From JAMIFN01 sp964544605 (GTDB lineage: Bacteria; Pseudomonadota; Gammaproteobacteria; Burkholderiales; Burkholderiaceae_C), in NCBI GenBank assembly GCA_964544605.1, contig CAZJBX010000023.1, positions 1 to 47,670 on the forward strand: a stretch of 47,670 nucleotides of DNA. Reading direction: 5' to 3'. The notes beneath the pieces were generated by a model that worked only from the letters and a program-made list of their open reading frames with translations, was not told the DNA's origin and did no database searches. Below, piece after piece: positions 15,820 to 24,180 of this stretch. Each line of letters opens with the position of its first letter. Position 1 is the first letter of the stretch. A program made the position numbers and the translations under genes.

Positions 15820-16800
15820 TTAGAATACGTGGCGAACACCAACGCCGAAGCGGTTGGTTTTCAGCTTGGTAGTAGAGCCGATGTTGTCTTGAGTTTGGTT
15901 CAAGCCCAAGTAAGTTGTGGTGCGCTTGCTCAGAGCGTAGCGGCCTTCCAGACCCAGTGAACGGGCATTGCCGTCAGCTTTGCCGTTGCCAGACTCTTTG
16001 CGGTTAGCAAATTGAGCAACCAGAGTGAAGGCGTCGAAGGGAACGCTGGCACCGATGTTGTAAGTGCGGTCTTTAACGCTAGCACCACCGATTTGCTCTT
16101 GGATGAAGCCCAGGTTGGCTTTCACTACGCCGAAGTCGTAAGAAGCACCAACAGCATTGGTTTTGTTAGCGCTAACGCTACCGTTGGCTTTGTCATTTTG
16201 GTGAGCAAAACCGACAGCCAAGGGGCCGTTGTCGTAACCCAGGTTCAAAGAAACGCCTCGGCCAGCTGAAGTAGTGGCTGTTTTGTTTTCGTTCAGACCA
16301 ACTTGGATCGCGCCGCTGAAGCCTTCAAAGTTGGGGCTGTCGTAGCGGATGCTGTCAGTGTAAGCGATAGCGTAGTTAGCGCCAGTAGCGTCACCGTCCA
16401 AAGCAGCGCCAACAGCGCTGAAAGCTGAGTTAGCTTGGTTGTCGATCAGGCCTTCGATGGCGTTGTGCAAAGGCGTGCGTTGCTGACCCAGAGATACAGC
16501 ACCGAAAGAACCGCCCAGACCTACAACCGCTTTGCGGTTGCCAGCCAGAGTGCCTTTGTCGAGGTTGATACCGCGCTCAACAACAGCGAAAGCAGACAGG
16601 TCAGCGCCCAGGTCTTCTTTGATGCTGATGCCGACACGGCTCTCGCTCAGGCCACCAGAGTTAACAACGGTGTCGCGAACTTGTGCAGCGCCTTTTTCGC
16701 CACCGAAGTAAGCGTCAGCAACGCCGTACAGAGTTACAGAAGACTGCGCGAAAGCAGCAGTGGCAGCCATGGCGGCTACAGCAACGAGAGTTTTTTTCAT
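15820..16800 (-). CDS. Gram-negative porin (OpcP/Omp32 family), copy 1
   Basis: This is an outer-membrane trimeric porin allowing diffusion of small solutes. The 326-residue product has a signal peptide (MKKTLVAVAAMAATAAFA, then QSSVTLYGVADAYFG at the mature start). It shows alternating beta-strand patterning, the NSGGLSESRVGISIKEDLGA segment characteristic of betaproteobacterial porins, and a C-terminal Phe (GVGVRHVF) recognised by the BAM machinery. The ATG at 16800 is preceded by GGAG. It is homologous to the neighbouring upstream porin, from which it is separated by 270 bp including a terminator, so each is probably its own unit. Ion selectivity cannot be read from the sequence. Confidence 0.94.
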   Translation of the reverse strand: MKKTLVAVAAMAATAAFAQSSVTLYGVADAYFGGEKGAAQVRDTVVNSGGLSESRVGISIKEDLGADLSAFAVVERGINLDKGTLAGNRKAVVGLGGSFGAVSLGQQRTPLHNAIEGLIDNQANSAFSAVGAALDGDATGANYAIAYTDSIRYDSPNFEGFSGAIQVGLNENKTATTSAGRGVSLNLGYDNGPLAVGFAHQNDKANGSVSANKTNAVGASYDFGVVKANLGFIQEQIGGASVKDRTYNIGASVPFDAFTLVAQFANRKESGNGKADGNARSLGLEGRYALSKRTTTYLGLNQTQDNIGSTTKLKTNRFGVGVRHVF

Positions 16801-17022
16801 TTCAGATTTCTCCAAGGTTAAACATCGGGCACCGCTGGTGCACAGCAGTTGCCTTTTGGCTTAAGGCACCAGTTTTCCCGGGCCAACCTCCGTTTGCATG
16901 GAAGTTAGGCTGTATTTCACCAGACTTTTCACCCCCCCGCAAAAGTTCAATGCCTTAATGTGCGGGAAAACCATCATTTTGTTGTTTGCGTGCAACTACT
17001 AAGATGTTGGGTTTGTGCAGGC

Positions 17023-17054
17023 AAAAAAAAGCCCTCCGTGAAGAGGGCTTTTGT
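17023..17054 (-). terminator. rho-independent terminator of porin 2
   Basis: A perfect 10-bp stem (AAAAGCCCTC with GAGGGCTTTT, 6-nt loop at 17037-17042) is followed on the minus strand by a T run. It begins 17 bp after the porin 2 stop. The flanking A/T tracts make it nearly symmetric. Confidence 0.9.
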
Positions 17055-17070
17055 TTTTCAAGCGCAAGGC

Positions 17071-18201
17071 TTAGAACACATGGCGCACGCCAAAGCCCAA
17101 TGTGCTGTTGGTGTAGTGGTCCAGTTTGGTGCGGTTGCCGCCTGCGTAAGCCGTGGTGCGCTTGCTCAGGGCATAGCGCACTTCGCCGCCTACGCTGGTG
17201 GTTTCACCGAAAGTGTCGCCTTTAGAGCGCGCAACCTGGCCTGTGAGCGTGAAGGCATCCATAGGCACCACAGCGCCAACGAAGTATTCATTCTGCTTTT
17301 CCCAGCCAGCCACTTTGTATTCAGCACGGTTGTAGCCTGCATGGGCGCGGGCAAAGCCAAAGTCATAAGAGCCAGCCACCAAGGTGTTGCGCAGTTTGAC
17401 GCGTGAGCCAGCAGGCACCACGGTCACGCCATTGGCTTGCTCTTGGTCCTCTTGGTGGGCCAGACCCACGGCCAAGGGGCCATTGGCGTATTTCAAGCCA
17501 ACAGAAGTGCTCAAGGCGGCCTTTTGGCCAGCGCCTTTGTCTTCACCCAAGCCCAAAGTGACTGAGCCGCTGAGGCCAGCAAAGTCAGGGCTGTCGTAGC
17601 GGATGCTGTTGCTAAAGCGCTGCTGGAAGCCCACAAATGCACCCGTGCGGCCAGCCAAGCCAGAGTCATTCACGGCTTGGATGTCAGCGGTCGTGCAAGC
17701 TGCTGCGCTTTGGAAGCAGCGCAACTCGCTCAAGCGAGTGGCCAGAGGCTGGCTGGAGCCATTGATGGCGGAAAAGCCGCTGTCAGATTGGGCATCGAAG
17801 TCATCGATGATGCTGTCGTAAGAGGTGCTTTGACGGCCCAAGCTGAGGCTGCCCAGCTCAGAGCTGAGGCCCACCACAGCGCGGCGGTTGCCAGCAGAAG
17901 TGCCTTTGTCCAAGTTGAGGCCCTGCTCGTAACCCGCAAAGGCGCTCATGCCATTGCCCAAGTCCTCTTGCACACGAATACCAACGCGGCTGGTGCTGAG
18001 ACCACCAGAGTTGACCACGGCTTGGCGATCGCGACGGGCTACCATTTGGGTGCCTGCTGCGTTGGGGCCCACCAATTGGTAAACAGATTCAGAACCCACA
18101 TAGGCATCGGCCACACCGTAGAGGGTGACGCTGTTGTTGCCCTCAGCGGCAGCGCCAAAAGCGAGAAGGCCAGCAGAGATGGCGATCAAAGTTTTTTTCA
18201 T
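17071..18201 (-). CDS. Gram-negative porin (OpcP/Omp32 family), copy 2
   Basis: This is a second outer-membrane porin of the same family. The 376-residue product has a signal peptide (MKKTLIAISAGLLAFGAAA) and a mature start NNSVTLYGVADAYVG that matches copy 1. It also has the SGGLSTSRVGIRVQEDLGN segment and a terminal Phe (FGVRHVF). It is about 50 residues longer than copy 1. The extra sequence includes a loop with two cysteines (LRCFQSAAACTTADIQ) that could form a disulfide in an extracellular or constriction loop. The ATG at 18201 has GGAG upstream. It shares a 168-bp divergent intergenic region with coq7. Confidence 0.94.
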   Translation of the reverse strand: MKKTLIAISAGLLAFGAAAEGNNSVTLYGVADAYVGSESVYQLVGPNAAGTQMVARRDRQAVVNSGGLSTSRVGIRVQEDLGNGMSAFAGYEQGLNLDKGTSAGNRRAVVGLSSELGSLSLGRQSTSYDSIIDDFDAQSDSGFSAINGSSQPLATRLSELRCFQSAAACTTADIQAVNDSGLAGRTGAFVGFQQRFSNSIRYDSPDFAGLSGSVTLGLGEDKGAGQKAALSTSVGLKYANGPLAVGLAHQEDQEQANGVTVVPAGSRVKLRNTLVAGSYDFGFARAHAGYNRAEYKVAGWEKQNEYFVGAVVPMDAFTLTGQVARSKGDTFGETTSVGGEVRYALSKRTTAYAGGNRTKLDHYTNSTLGFGVRHVF

Positions 18202-18369
18202 TTCTAGCTCCAAAAAGTATGAACGGACGAACTGAGCGGATGAGCCGCAAAAACGCTGCCATTTTCATTGATTTACGGCAATGGGCAAAGCTTTTTGGCA
18301 GTTTTGCTTGCGTATGATTGCAAAATACAACTATTTGCCGCCCAACCTAGGGTTTTCACGGAGACGGAT

Positions 18370-19017
18370 ATGGCCACACCTTCCTCAACACCCCAGCCTT
18401 TGGGTGCCCTTTTGGGCGCGGCTGATTTGGCCTTGCGCACGGTGTTTGCCCCCGCCCAAAGCCAACGCCCGCCTGAAGCGAAAAACCTGCCCCTGCCTGA
18501 GCTGAGCGAGAGCGAGCGCCGCAGCGTGGCGGCGATGATGCGAGTGAACCACACGGGCGAGATTTGCGCCCAGGCACTTTACAGCGGCCAGGCTTTGGCG
18601 ACGCAAGACGCGGGTTTGCGCGAACATTTGGCCGCAGCAGGGCAGGAAGAAGTGGATCATTTGGCATGGACAGAAAAGCGCTTGCACAGCCTGCAATCGC
18701 GCCCGTCTTGGCTGAACCCACTGTGGTATGCGGGCGCTTTTGCCATTGGTTACGGCGCAGCCAAGTTGGGCGATGATTGGAGCTTGGGCTTTGTGGCCGA
18801 GACGGAAAAGCAAGTGGAAGAACATTTGCAAGGCCATATTGAGCGCCTGCCTGAGCAAGATGCGCATTCGCGGGCGATTTTGGCGCAGATGCAGCGCGAG
18901 GAAGCCGAGCATCGCGAGGATGCCGTGCGCCTTGGCGCGCGCGATTTGCCGCCCCCCATCAAGCTGGGGATGCGCATGGCAGCCAAGGTGATGACGACTT
19001 TGGCGGCGCGAATTTAA
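18370..19017 (+). CDS. coq7: 2-polyprenyl-3-methyl-6-methoxy-1,4-benzoquinol hydroxylase
   Basis: Coq7 is a di-iron hydroxylase that adds the last ring hydroxyl in ubiquinone synthesis, on the inner membrane. The 215-residue product contains the four-helix-bundle iron ligands: E64 in NHTGEICAQALYSG, the EEVDH motif (93-97), a central Glu in FVAETEKQVEEH, and EEAEH (177-181). The ATG at 18370 is preceded by GGAG with 6-nt spacing; longer in-frame starts lie in the divergent promoter region and are not supported. No other ubi gene is adjacent. Its presence points to an aerobic, ubiquinone-using organism. Confidence 0.95.
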   Translation: MATPSSTPQPLGALLGAADLALRTVFAPAQSQRPPEAKNLPLPELSESERRSVAAMMRVNHTGEICAQALYSGQALATQDAGLREHLAAAGQEEVDHLAWTEKRLHSLQSRPSWLNPLWYAGAFAIGYGAAKLGDDWSLGFVAETEKQVEEHLQGHIERLPEQDAHSRAILAQMQREEAEHREDAVRLGARDLPPPIKLGMRMAAKVMTTLAARI

Positions 19018-19081
19018 GGCCCAAAATCGCCTGTTACAACAGCTTGCCGAGCAGGGCAATACGGATTTGCCGCAGCGTGTA

Positions 19082-19107
19082 CCGCAGGGCCAACAATCGG
19101 CCTGCGG
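19082..19107 (+). terminator. possible terminator after coq7
   Basis: CCGCAGGGCC and GGCCTGCGG form a 9-bp GC-rich stem with one bulge and a 7-nt loop, 64 bp after the coq7 stop. It is not followed by a clear T run, so the call is weak. Confidence 0.3.
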
Positions 19108-19267
19108 CCTTTGGCTTCCGTGAATTTTTCACTGTGCATTTTGTGCCCGTCTCCTTAATCTGAGGCTTCCGCTCAGTAGCCCAGTCTTGTTGGCCGTTTT
19201 GATAAGACTGAGTGGTTGTCAGACAGCGGTTTCTTTAGATGTTGTTTTAACTTTTAAGGAGACGATC

Positions 19268-19642
19268 ATGTCTATCTTCAAACAAGTTTTTGCTGTTTTC
19301 TTTGCCCTCACCCTGAGCCTGATGAGCAGCTTGGCCTTGGCCGCGCTCGAAGTCAATAAGGCCAGCGCCGCCGAGTTGGACGGCATCAAGGGCATCGGCC
19401 CTGCCACTTCGGCGCGCATCTTAGAAGCCAGAGAGGATGGCGCATTCAAAAACTGGGCCGATTTGATGGCCCGCGTCAAAGGCATTGGCCCCAAATCAGC
19501 ACACAAGCTGGCCGCCAACGGCCTGACCGTGAACGGCACGGGCGCTGAGGGCCTGCCCGCCGTGGCGGATGCGGGCAAAACCAAGGCCAAGCCCAAAGCC
19601 GCCGCCAAGGGCAAGGCCACTGCTGAGGCTGTTGCACCCTAA
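19268..19642 (+). CDS. secreted ComEA-like helix-hairpin-helix DNA-binding protein
   Basis: The 124-residue product has a signal peptide (MSIFKQVFAVFFALTLSLMS, cleavage near ALAALEV). A ComEA-type domain follows, with two helix-hairpin-helix units: ELDGIKGIGPATSARILEAR and LMARVKGIGPKSAHKLAANG. Such proteins bind double-stranded DNA in the periplasm during natural transformation. The C-terminus is a Lys/Ala/Pro-rich tail (KTKAKPKAAAKGKATAEA) that probably adds nonspecific DNA affinity. The ATG at 19268 has AAGGAG 6 nt upstream. It stands alone, with a terminator just after it, and no comEC or pilus gene is nearby. A role in uptake is inferred from the family. Confidence 0.88.
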   Translation: MSIFKQVFAVFFALTLSLMSSLALAALEVNKASAAELDGIKGIGPATSARILEAREDGAFKNWADLMARVKGIGPKSAHKLAANGLTVNGTGAEGLPAVADAGKTKAKPKAAAKGKATAEAVAP

Positions 19643-19668
19643 ACCGAGCGCGGCCACCGCACCAGAAC

Positions 19669-19703
19669 ACCCCGACGGCTTTGCGGCCCTCGGGGTTTTC
19701 TTT
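19669..19703 (+). terminator. rho-independent terminator after the comEA-like gene
   Basis: CCCCGA (19670-19675) pairs with TCGGGG (19690-19695) and is followed by TTTTCTTT. It lies 27 bp after the stop codon and ahead of the convergent flavoprotein gene. Confidence 0.75.
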
Positions 19704-19713
19704 GGCCTGCCGC

Positions 19714-21147
19714 TTACAGCTTGGGCGCCAAGCCCAGGGGCCAGGGCGAAGGATTGGGCAGGCGGCGTACGATGTCGCCCAAGGCGGCAGAGATGGTTTC
19801 TTCCACCACGGGGTGGTAGTAGGGCAGTTGCAGGGCACTCACGGCTGTTTCGCCGCGCTGAATGAGCACAGACAAGTGGTGCGCCAAGTGCTCGCCGGCT
19901 GGCGTGATGAGGGCTGCGCCCAAGAGCACACCGCTTTGGGCATCGGCATAAATGCGCAGCAGGCCGCCGCGCGGGCCAAGGATGTGGGAACGGGCATTGC
20001 TGGCCGAGCGCGCCTCGCCAACGATGATTTGGCTGGGGTCGAGTTCGTCCCAGCGTTTGCCCACGGTGGCGATATCGGGGCTGGTAAAGGCAATGCCCAG
20101 CGGGGTTTTGGCTTCAAACGCCTGCGCCGCCTCTTGGCGGGCGATGCGGGCGGCGTTAAAGCCCGCCGCCGCGCCTTGCAAGCCTGCCTCGTGCTGCAAA
20201 GGGCGCAAGGTGCTGATGTCGCCGGCCAAAAAGATGGGCTGGCCTTCAATCTGCATGGTGTCGGGGTTGTAAGTGGGCAGGCCGCGCTCGTTCAGGGCCA
20301 CGCCGATGTCGGCCAAGCCCAGGTCGCCAAAATTGGGGCTGCGGCCCAAGGCGGCCAAAACCACATCCACTTCCGCCTCGCGCTCGCCTGAGCGCAGCAG
20401 CACGCCCTTGGCCGTGCGGCTGACGCTGGCAGGCTGGCCCAGCCACAGCGGAAATTCGCTGCCCAAGCTCTCTAGCGCAGCCTGCGCCACCTCGGGGTCG
20501 GCAATGCCGCCTATGCGCTCGGCCATGTCTGCGCCCACCACTTGCACACCCAAGCGACTCAGGGCCAAACCCATTTCCAGGCCAATCACGCCCAAGCCCA
20601 AAATGCCCACACGGGCCGGAATCTGCGTTTGCTCGAACAGGGTGTCCGTTGTCCACACGCGGTCTTCAATGTCTTTGAGGAAGCCCGGCAGCACAGGACG
20701 CGAGCCCGTGGCAATGACAATGGCCTTGGCGTGCACCTCCAGCTTGCCCTCTGCGGTGTCCACCTCTAGGCTGCTGGGGCTTAAAAAGCGCGCGCGGCCC
20801 ATGATGAGATTCTCAGCCGCGCCTTTTTCAATGCCCTTGGCAGTTTTGCCAGCAAAGTAATCGCGGTATTCGCGCACATGGGCCCACACTTGGCCCAGGT
20901 CAATTTTCAGTTGCTCGGTGCCTGTGATGCCCAGCTCATCGGCCATGAATTGGCGGCCATCCCAAGCGGCGGCGGCGTGCAGGGCCACTTTTGAAGGCAT
21001 ACAGCCCACACGGGCGCAAGTGGTGCCCAGCGGGCCGTGGTCAATCATGCGCCAGTTCAGCTTGGCGCGGCGCGCCTCACGCATGGCGAAAGTGCCTGCC
21101 GTGCCTGCGCCAATGATGGCCACATCAATATCCATTCGTGCTGTCAT
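19714..21147 (-). CDS. dihydrolipoamide dehydrogenase-like pyridine nucleotide-disulfide oxidoreductase
   Basis: The 477-residue product has the full class I disulfide-reductase architecture. An FAD motif is at 13-18 (GAGTAG), the redox disulfide is C44/C49 (TTCARVGCMPSK), and the NAD-binding motif is GILGLGVIGLEMGLALSRLG. The second FAD motif is FLAGDISTLRPLQHEA. The dimerisation domain ends with the catalytic H445/E450 pair in YYHPVVEE. The redox motif differs from the usual GGTCLNVGCIPSK of E3 enzymes, so the true disulfide substrate is uncertain. It is not beside any 2-oxoacid dehydrogenase gene. The start at 21147 is chosen for its AAGGAG; upstream Met codons have none. It is divergent from the PAS gene. 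Confidence 0.85.
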   Translation of the reverse strand: MTARMDIDVAIIGAGTAGTFAMREARRAKLNWRMIDHGPLGTTCARVGCMPSKVALHAAAAWDGRQFMADELGITGTEQLKIDLGQVWAHVREYRDYFAGKTAKGIEKGAAENLIMGRARFLSPSSLEVDTAEGKLEVHAKAIVIATGSRPVLPGFLKDIEDRVWTTDTLFEQTQIPARVGILGLGVIGLEMGLALSRLGVQVVGADMAERIGGIADPEVAQAALESLGSEFPLWLGQPASVSRTAKGVLLRSGEREAEVDVVLAALGRSPNFGDLGLADIGVALNERGLPTYNPDTMQIEGQPIFLAGDISTLRPLQHEAGLQGAAAGFNAARIARQEAAQAFEAKTPLGIAFTSPDIATVGKRWDELDPSQIIVGEARSASNARSHILGPRGGLLRIYADAQSGVLLGAALITPAGEHLAHHLSVLIQRGETAVSALQLPYYHPVVEETISAALGDIVRRLPNPSPWPLGLAPKL

Positions 21148-21296
21148 GCCTTCTCCTTTTTCTTGCCGTAAAAATAAACACAAAACCCATCATGGATTAA
21201 AGCCAAAATTTGTGCCGAGCCAGCAGCCAGTTCTATGATGCAGCGCAAGACTATGCCGCCACCGCATTTGCCAAAACACCACAAAGCAGGCCCACC

Positions 21297-21665
21297 ATGA
21301 ATGACGATACCCCACTCGATGCCTTGGCGCTGGCGCAATGCAGCGATGCCCTGATTTGCGCCGATCGCCAAGGGCGCATCAGCCGCTGGAATGCCGCTGC
21401 CGAGCGCTTGTTTGGTTTCAGCCAGGCCGAGGCGCTGGGGCAAAGCCTCGACCTCATCATTCCTGAGCGCCTGCGGGCCGCGCACTGGGCGGGTTTTGAG
21501 GCGGCCATGCAATCGGGCCAGCTCAAACTGGCGGGCCGCCCCACCCGCACCCGCAGCCTGTGCAAAAGTGAGGCCAAGCTCTATGTGCAAATGTCTTTTG
21601 CCCTGCTGCAAGATGCCCAAGGTCAGTGCATCGGCTCGGTCGCCATGGCCCGCGCTTGCGATTAA
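21297..21665 (+). CDS. stand-alone PAS-domain protein
   Basis: The 122-residue product is essentially one PAS sensor domain: ALICADRQGRISRWNAAAER, then LFGFSQAEALGQSLDLIIPE and a C-terminal QGQCIGSVAMARACD strand. No kinase, cyclase, GGDEF or DNA-binding module follows. This kind of short PAS protein may bind haem, flavin or a small ligand and act on a partner protein. The ATG at 21297 follows a 149-bp divergent gap shared with the flavoprotein gene, so redox signalling between the two is conceivable but unproven. Confidence 0.8.
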   Translation: MNDDTPLDALALAQCSDALICADRQGRISRWNAAAERLFGFSQAEALGQSLDLIIPERLRAAHWAGFEAAMQSGQLKLAGRPTRTRSLCKSEAKLYVQMSFALLQDAQGQCIGSVAMARACD

Positions 21666-21821
21666 ACGCCCACAGCCCGTGCCAGCTTCATTTGCGTTAA
21701 ATCAAGGTTTCTGCACTTTGCCCTTTACAATTGCGGGTTCATTTGGCTTTGCGTGAATTTGGCCCAAAGCCGCAAGCCCCAGCCCATCCCCTCACGGCTA
21801 TTGCGGGCATGAGCCCCTGCC

Positions 21822-21850
21822 TTGATGCCCACATGGTAAAGATATATAAA
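21822..21850 (+). promoter_or_regulatory. sigma70-type promoter of the suf operon
   Basis: TTGATG (21822-21827) and TATAAA (21845-21850) are spaced by exactly 17 bp, and the predicted transcript starts about 24 nt before the sufB ATG. No clear Shine-Dalgarno is seen in that short leader. The rest of the 215-bp gap after the PAS gene shows no gene. No IscR or SufR gene is in the window, and no operator was identified with confidence. Confidence 0.65.
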
Positions 21851-21880
21851 ATCTCCATGTATTCATTTTTGCATTGATTT

Positions 21881-23368
21881 ATGTCCACCGACACCCCGCC
21901 CAACGCCGCTGCTGACCTCCTTGGCCAACAAGATGCGGCCCTTGCGCAAGCCCTAGAGCGCCCTTATCAGCACGGCTTCACCACCGATGTGGAGTCTGAC
22001 TCCCTGCCGCCAGGCTTGGACGAGGACACCATCCGCGCCATCTCGCGCAAAAAGAAAGAACCCGAGTTTTTGCTCAACTGGCGTTTGGCCGCTTTTGCAC
22101 GCTGGCAAAAAATGCAAGAGCCCAACTGGGGTCGCCTGCAAATTCAGCCCATTGATTACCAAGCCCTGTCTTATTATTCAGCGCCCAAGTCCATGAAGGA
22201 CGCGCCCAAGAGCTTGGACGAAGTGGACCCCAAACTGCTGGAGACTTATGAAAAGCTGGGCGTGCCCCTGCACGAGCGCGCCGCCTTAGCGGGCGTGGCC
22301 GTGGATGCCGTGTTTGACTCGGTTTCAGTCGGCACCACCTTCCGCGAGCAATTGGCCGAAGTCGGCGTGATTTTTTGCTCCTTTTCGCACGCCGTACACA
22401 ACCACCCTGAGCTGATTGAAAAGTATCTGGGCACAGTCGTGCCACAAGGCGACAACTACTACGCCGCGCTCAACTCGGCGGTGTTCTCAGATGGCTCTTT
22501 TGTTTACATCCCCAAGGGCGTGAAGTGCCCTATGGAGCTGTCGTCCTACTTCCGCATCAACGCCGCCAACACGGGCCAGTTTGAACGCACCCTCATCATT
22601 GCCGAGGAGGGCAGCGAGGTCAGCTATTTGGAAGGCTGCACCGCCCCCCAACGCGATGAAAACCAATTGCACGCCGCCGTGGTGGAACTGGTGGCCCACG
22701 ACGATGCCTACATCAAATACTCCACCGTGCAGAACTGGTACCCTGGCGATGAGAACGGCATCGGCGGCATTTACAACCTCGTCACCAAGCGCGGCCTGTG
22801 CGCAGGCAAGCGCTCACGCATTTCCTGGACGCAAATTGAAACCGGCTCGGCCATCACCTGGAAATACCCCAGCGTCATCCTGCAAGGCGATGAGTCCAAC
22901 GGTGAATTCCACTCCATCGCCGTCTCTAATCTGCGCCAGCAGGCCGATACGGGCACGAAGATGATCCACATCGGCAAAAACACCACCAGCCGCATCGTCT
23001 CCAAAGGCATCAGCGCCGGCCACGCGCAAAACAGCTACCGTGGTTTGGTGCGCATCAACGCCAGCGCCGAGGGCGCGGTGAACAACACCGAGTGCGACTC
23101 CCTGCTGATTGGCCCGCACTGCGGCGCGCACACCTTCCCCTATATGGATGTAGCCCGCAGCGATGCCACCATTGAGCACGAGGCCACCACCACCCGCATC
23201 TCTGAAGAACGCCTGTTTTACTGCCAGCAGCGCGGCATTGACCCCGAGGACGCCACCGCCCTCATCGTCGGCGGCTTCTGCCAATCGGTGCTCGAAGAGC
23301 TGCCCATGGAATTTGCGCTGGAGGCCAAAGCCCTGTTGGCCGTCTCACTTGAAGGCGCAGTGGGTTAA
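21881..23368 (+). CDS. sufB: Fe-S cluster scaffold protein SufB
   Basis: SufB is the scaffold subunit of the SufBCD complex on which Fe-S clusters are assembled. The 495-residue product has the canonical length and ordered landmarks: WRLAAFARWQKMQEPNWGRL in the N-terminal helical part, the KGVKCPMELSSYFRINAANT strand region, and the C-terminal beta-helix with NTECDSLLIGPHCGAHTFPY. The Cys in NTECDS corresponds to the conserved cluster or persulfide site. It is the first gene of the operon, 17 nt after a promoter-derived leader, and is followed by sufC after 35 bp. Confidence 0.97.
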   Translation: MSTDTPPNAAADLLGQQDAALAQALERPYQHGFTTDVESDSLPPGLDEDTIRAISRKKKEPEFLLNWRLAAFARWQKMQEPNWGRLQIQPIDYQALSYYSAPKSMKDAPKSLDEVDPKLLETYEKLGVPLHERAALAGVAVDAVFDSVSVGTTFREQLAEVGVIFCSFSHAVHNHPELIEKYLGTVVPQGDNYYAALNSAVFSDGSFVYIPKGVKCPMELSSYFRINAANTGQFERTLIIAEEGSEVSYLEGCTAPQRDENQLHAAVVELVAHDDAYIKYSTVQNWYPGDENGIGGIYNLVTKRGLCAGKRSRISWTQIETGSAITWKYPSVILQGDESNGEFHSIAVSNLRQQADTGTKMIHIGKNTTSRIVSKGISAGHAQNSYRGLVRINASAEGAVNNTECDSLLIGPHCGAHTFPYMDVARSDATIEHEATTTRISEERLFYCQQRGIDPEDATALIVGGFCQSVLEELPMEFALEAKALLAVSLEGAVG

Positions 23369-23403
23369 GCCCGCGCCCCACCCCCTTGAATCGAAAGAAC
23401 ACA

Positions 23404-24156
23404 ATGAGCAAGCCTGTTTTAGAAGTGAAAGATTTGCGCGTCGATATTGGCGAGCGCCACATTTTGCAATCCATCAGCTTTGATGTGGCCCCTGGCAGCC
23501 TGGTCGTCCTCATGGGCGCCAACGGCAGCGGCAAATCGACCTTGGGCAATGCCTTGGCCGGCCACCCCAGCTATAGCGTAGCGGGCGGCCAAGCCCTGCT
23601 GAACGGCCAAGATTTGCTGACGCTTGAAGCCCACGAGCGTGCCCGTGCGGGTTTGTTTTTGTCCTTCCAATCGCCGCCTGACATCCCCGGCGTGAAGAAC
23701 AACCTCTTTATTCGCACCGCCTTGAACGCCGTGCGCGAGGCCAATGGCGAAGAACCCAAAGATGCTTTTGACTTTTTGAACGACGCGCGCGATGCCTCTG
23801 ACGGCTTGGGCCTGTCTGACACCATGCTGGGCCGCCCCGTGAACGAGGGCTTTAGCGGCGGCGAGCGCAAGCGCAATGAAATGCTGCAAATGGCCATGCT
23901 GCAACCCAAGCTGGCGATTTTGGACGAAATCGACTCTGGCCTTGATGTGGACGGCGTGCGTGCGGTGGTGGATTTGGTGCAAAAAATGCGTGCCCAAGGC
24001 ACGGCCTTTTTGGTCGTTTCCCATTATCTGCAAATGATTGAATCCTTCCAGCCCGATGTGGTGCTGCGCTTGGATCAAGGCCGCATTGCCGAGCAAGGCG
24101 ACATCGCACTGGCGCGCCGCATTGCCGAGCAGGGCTTTGCCGCCCAAGCGCAATAA
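23404..24156 (+). CDS. sufC: Fe-S assembly ATPase SufC
   Basis: SufC is the ABC-type ATPase that drives conformational change in SufBCD. The 250-residue product has Walker A (GANGSGKST, about 38-46), the SufC-type signature NEGFSGGERKRNEMLQMAML and Walker B (LAILDEIDSGLD), with the H-loop in VVSHYLQM. There is no transmembrane domain. The start is the ATG at 23404; an upstream TTG in frame has no supporting ribosome site. It sits between sufB and sufD with short spacers. Confidence 0.97.
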   Translation: MSKPVLEVKDLRVDIGERHILQSISFDVAPGSLVVLMGANGSGKSTLGNALAGHPSYSVAGGQALLNGQDLLTLEAHERARAGLFLSFQSPPDIPGVKNNLFIRTALNAVREANGEEPKDAFDFLNDARDASDGLGLSDTMLGRPVNEGFSGGERKRNEMLQMAMLQPKLAILDEIDSGLDVDGVRAVVDLVQKMRAQGTAFLVVSHYLQMIESFQPDVVLRLDQGRIAEQGDIALARRIAEQGFAAQAQ

Positions 24157-24180
24157 GCGCGCCCGAAAGGAAGTTTTGCC

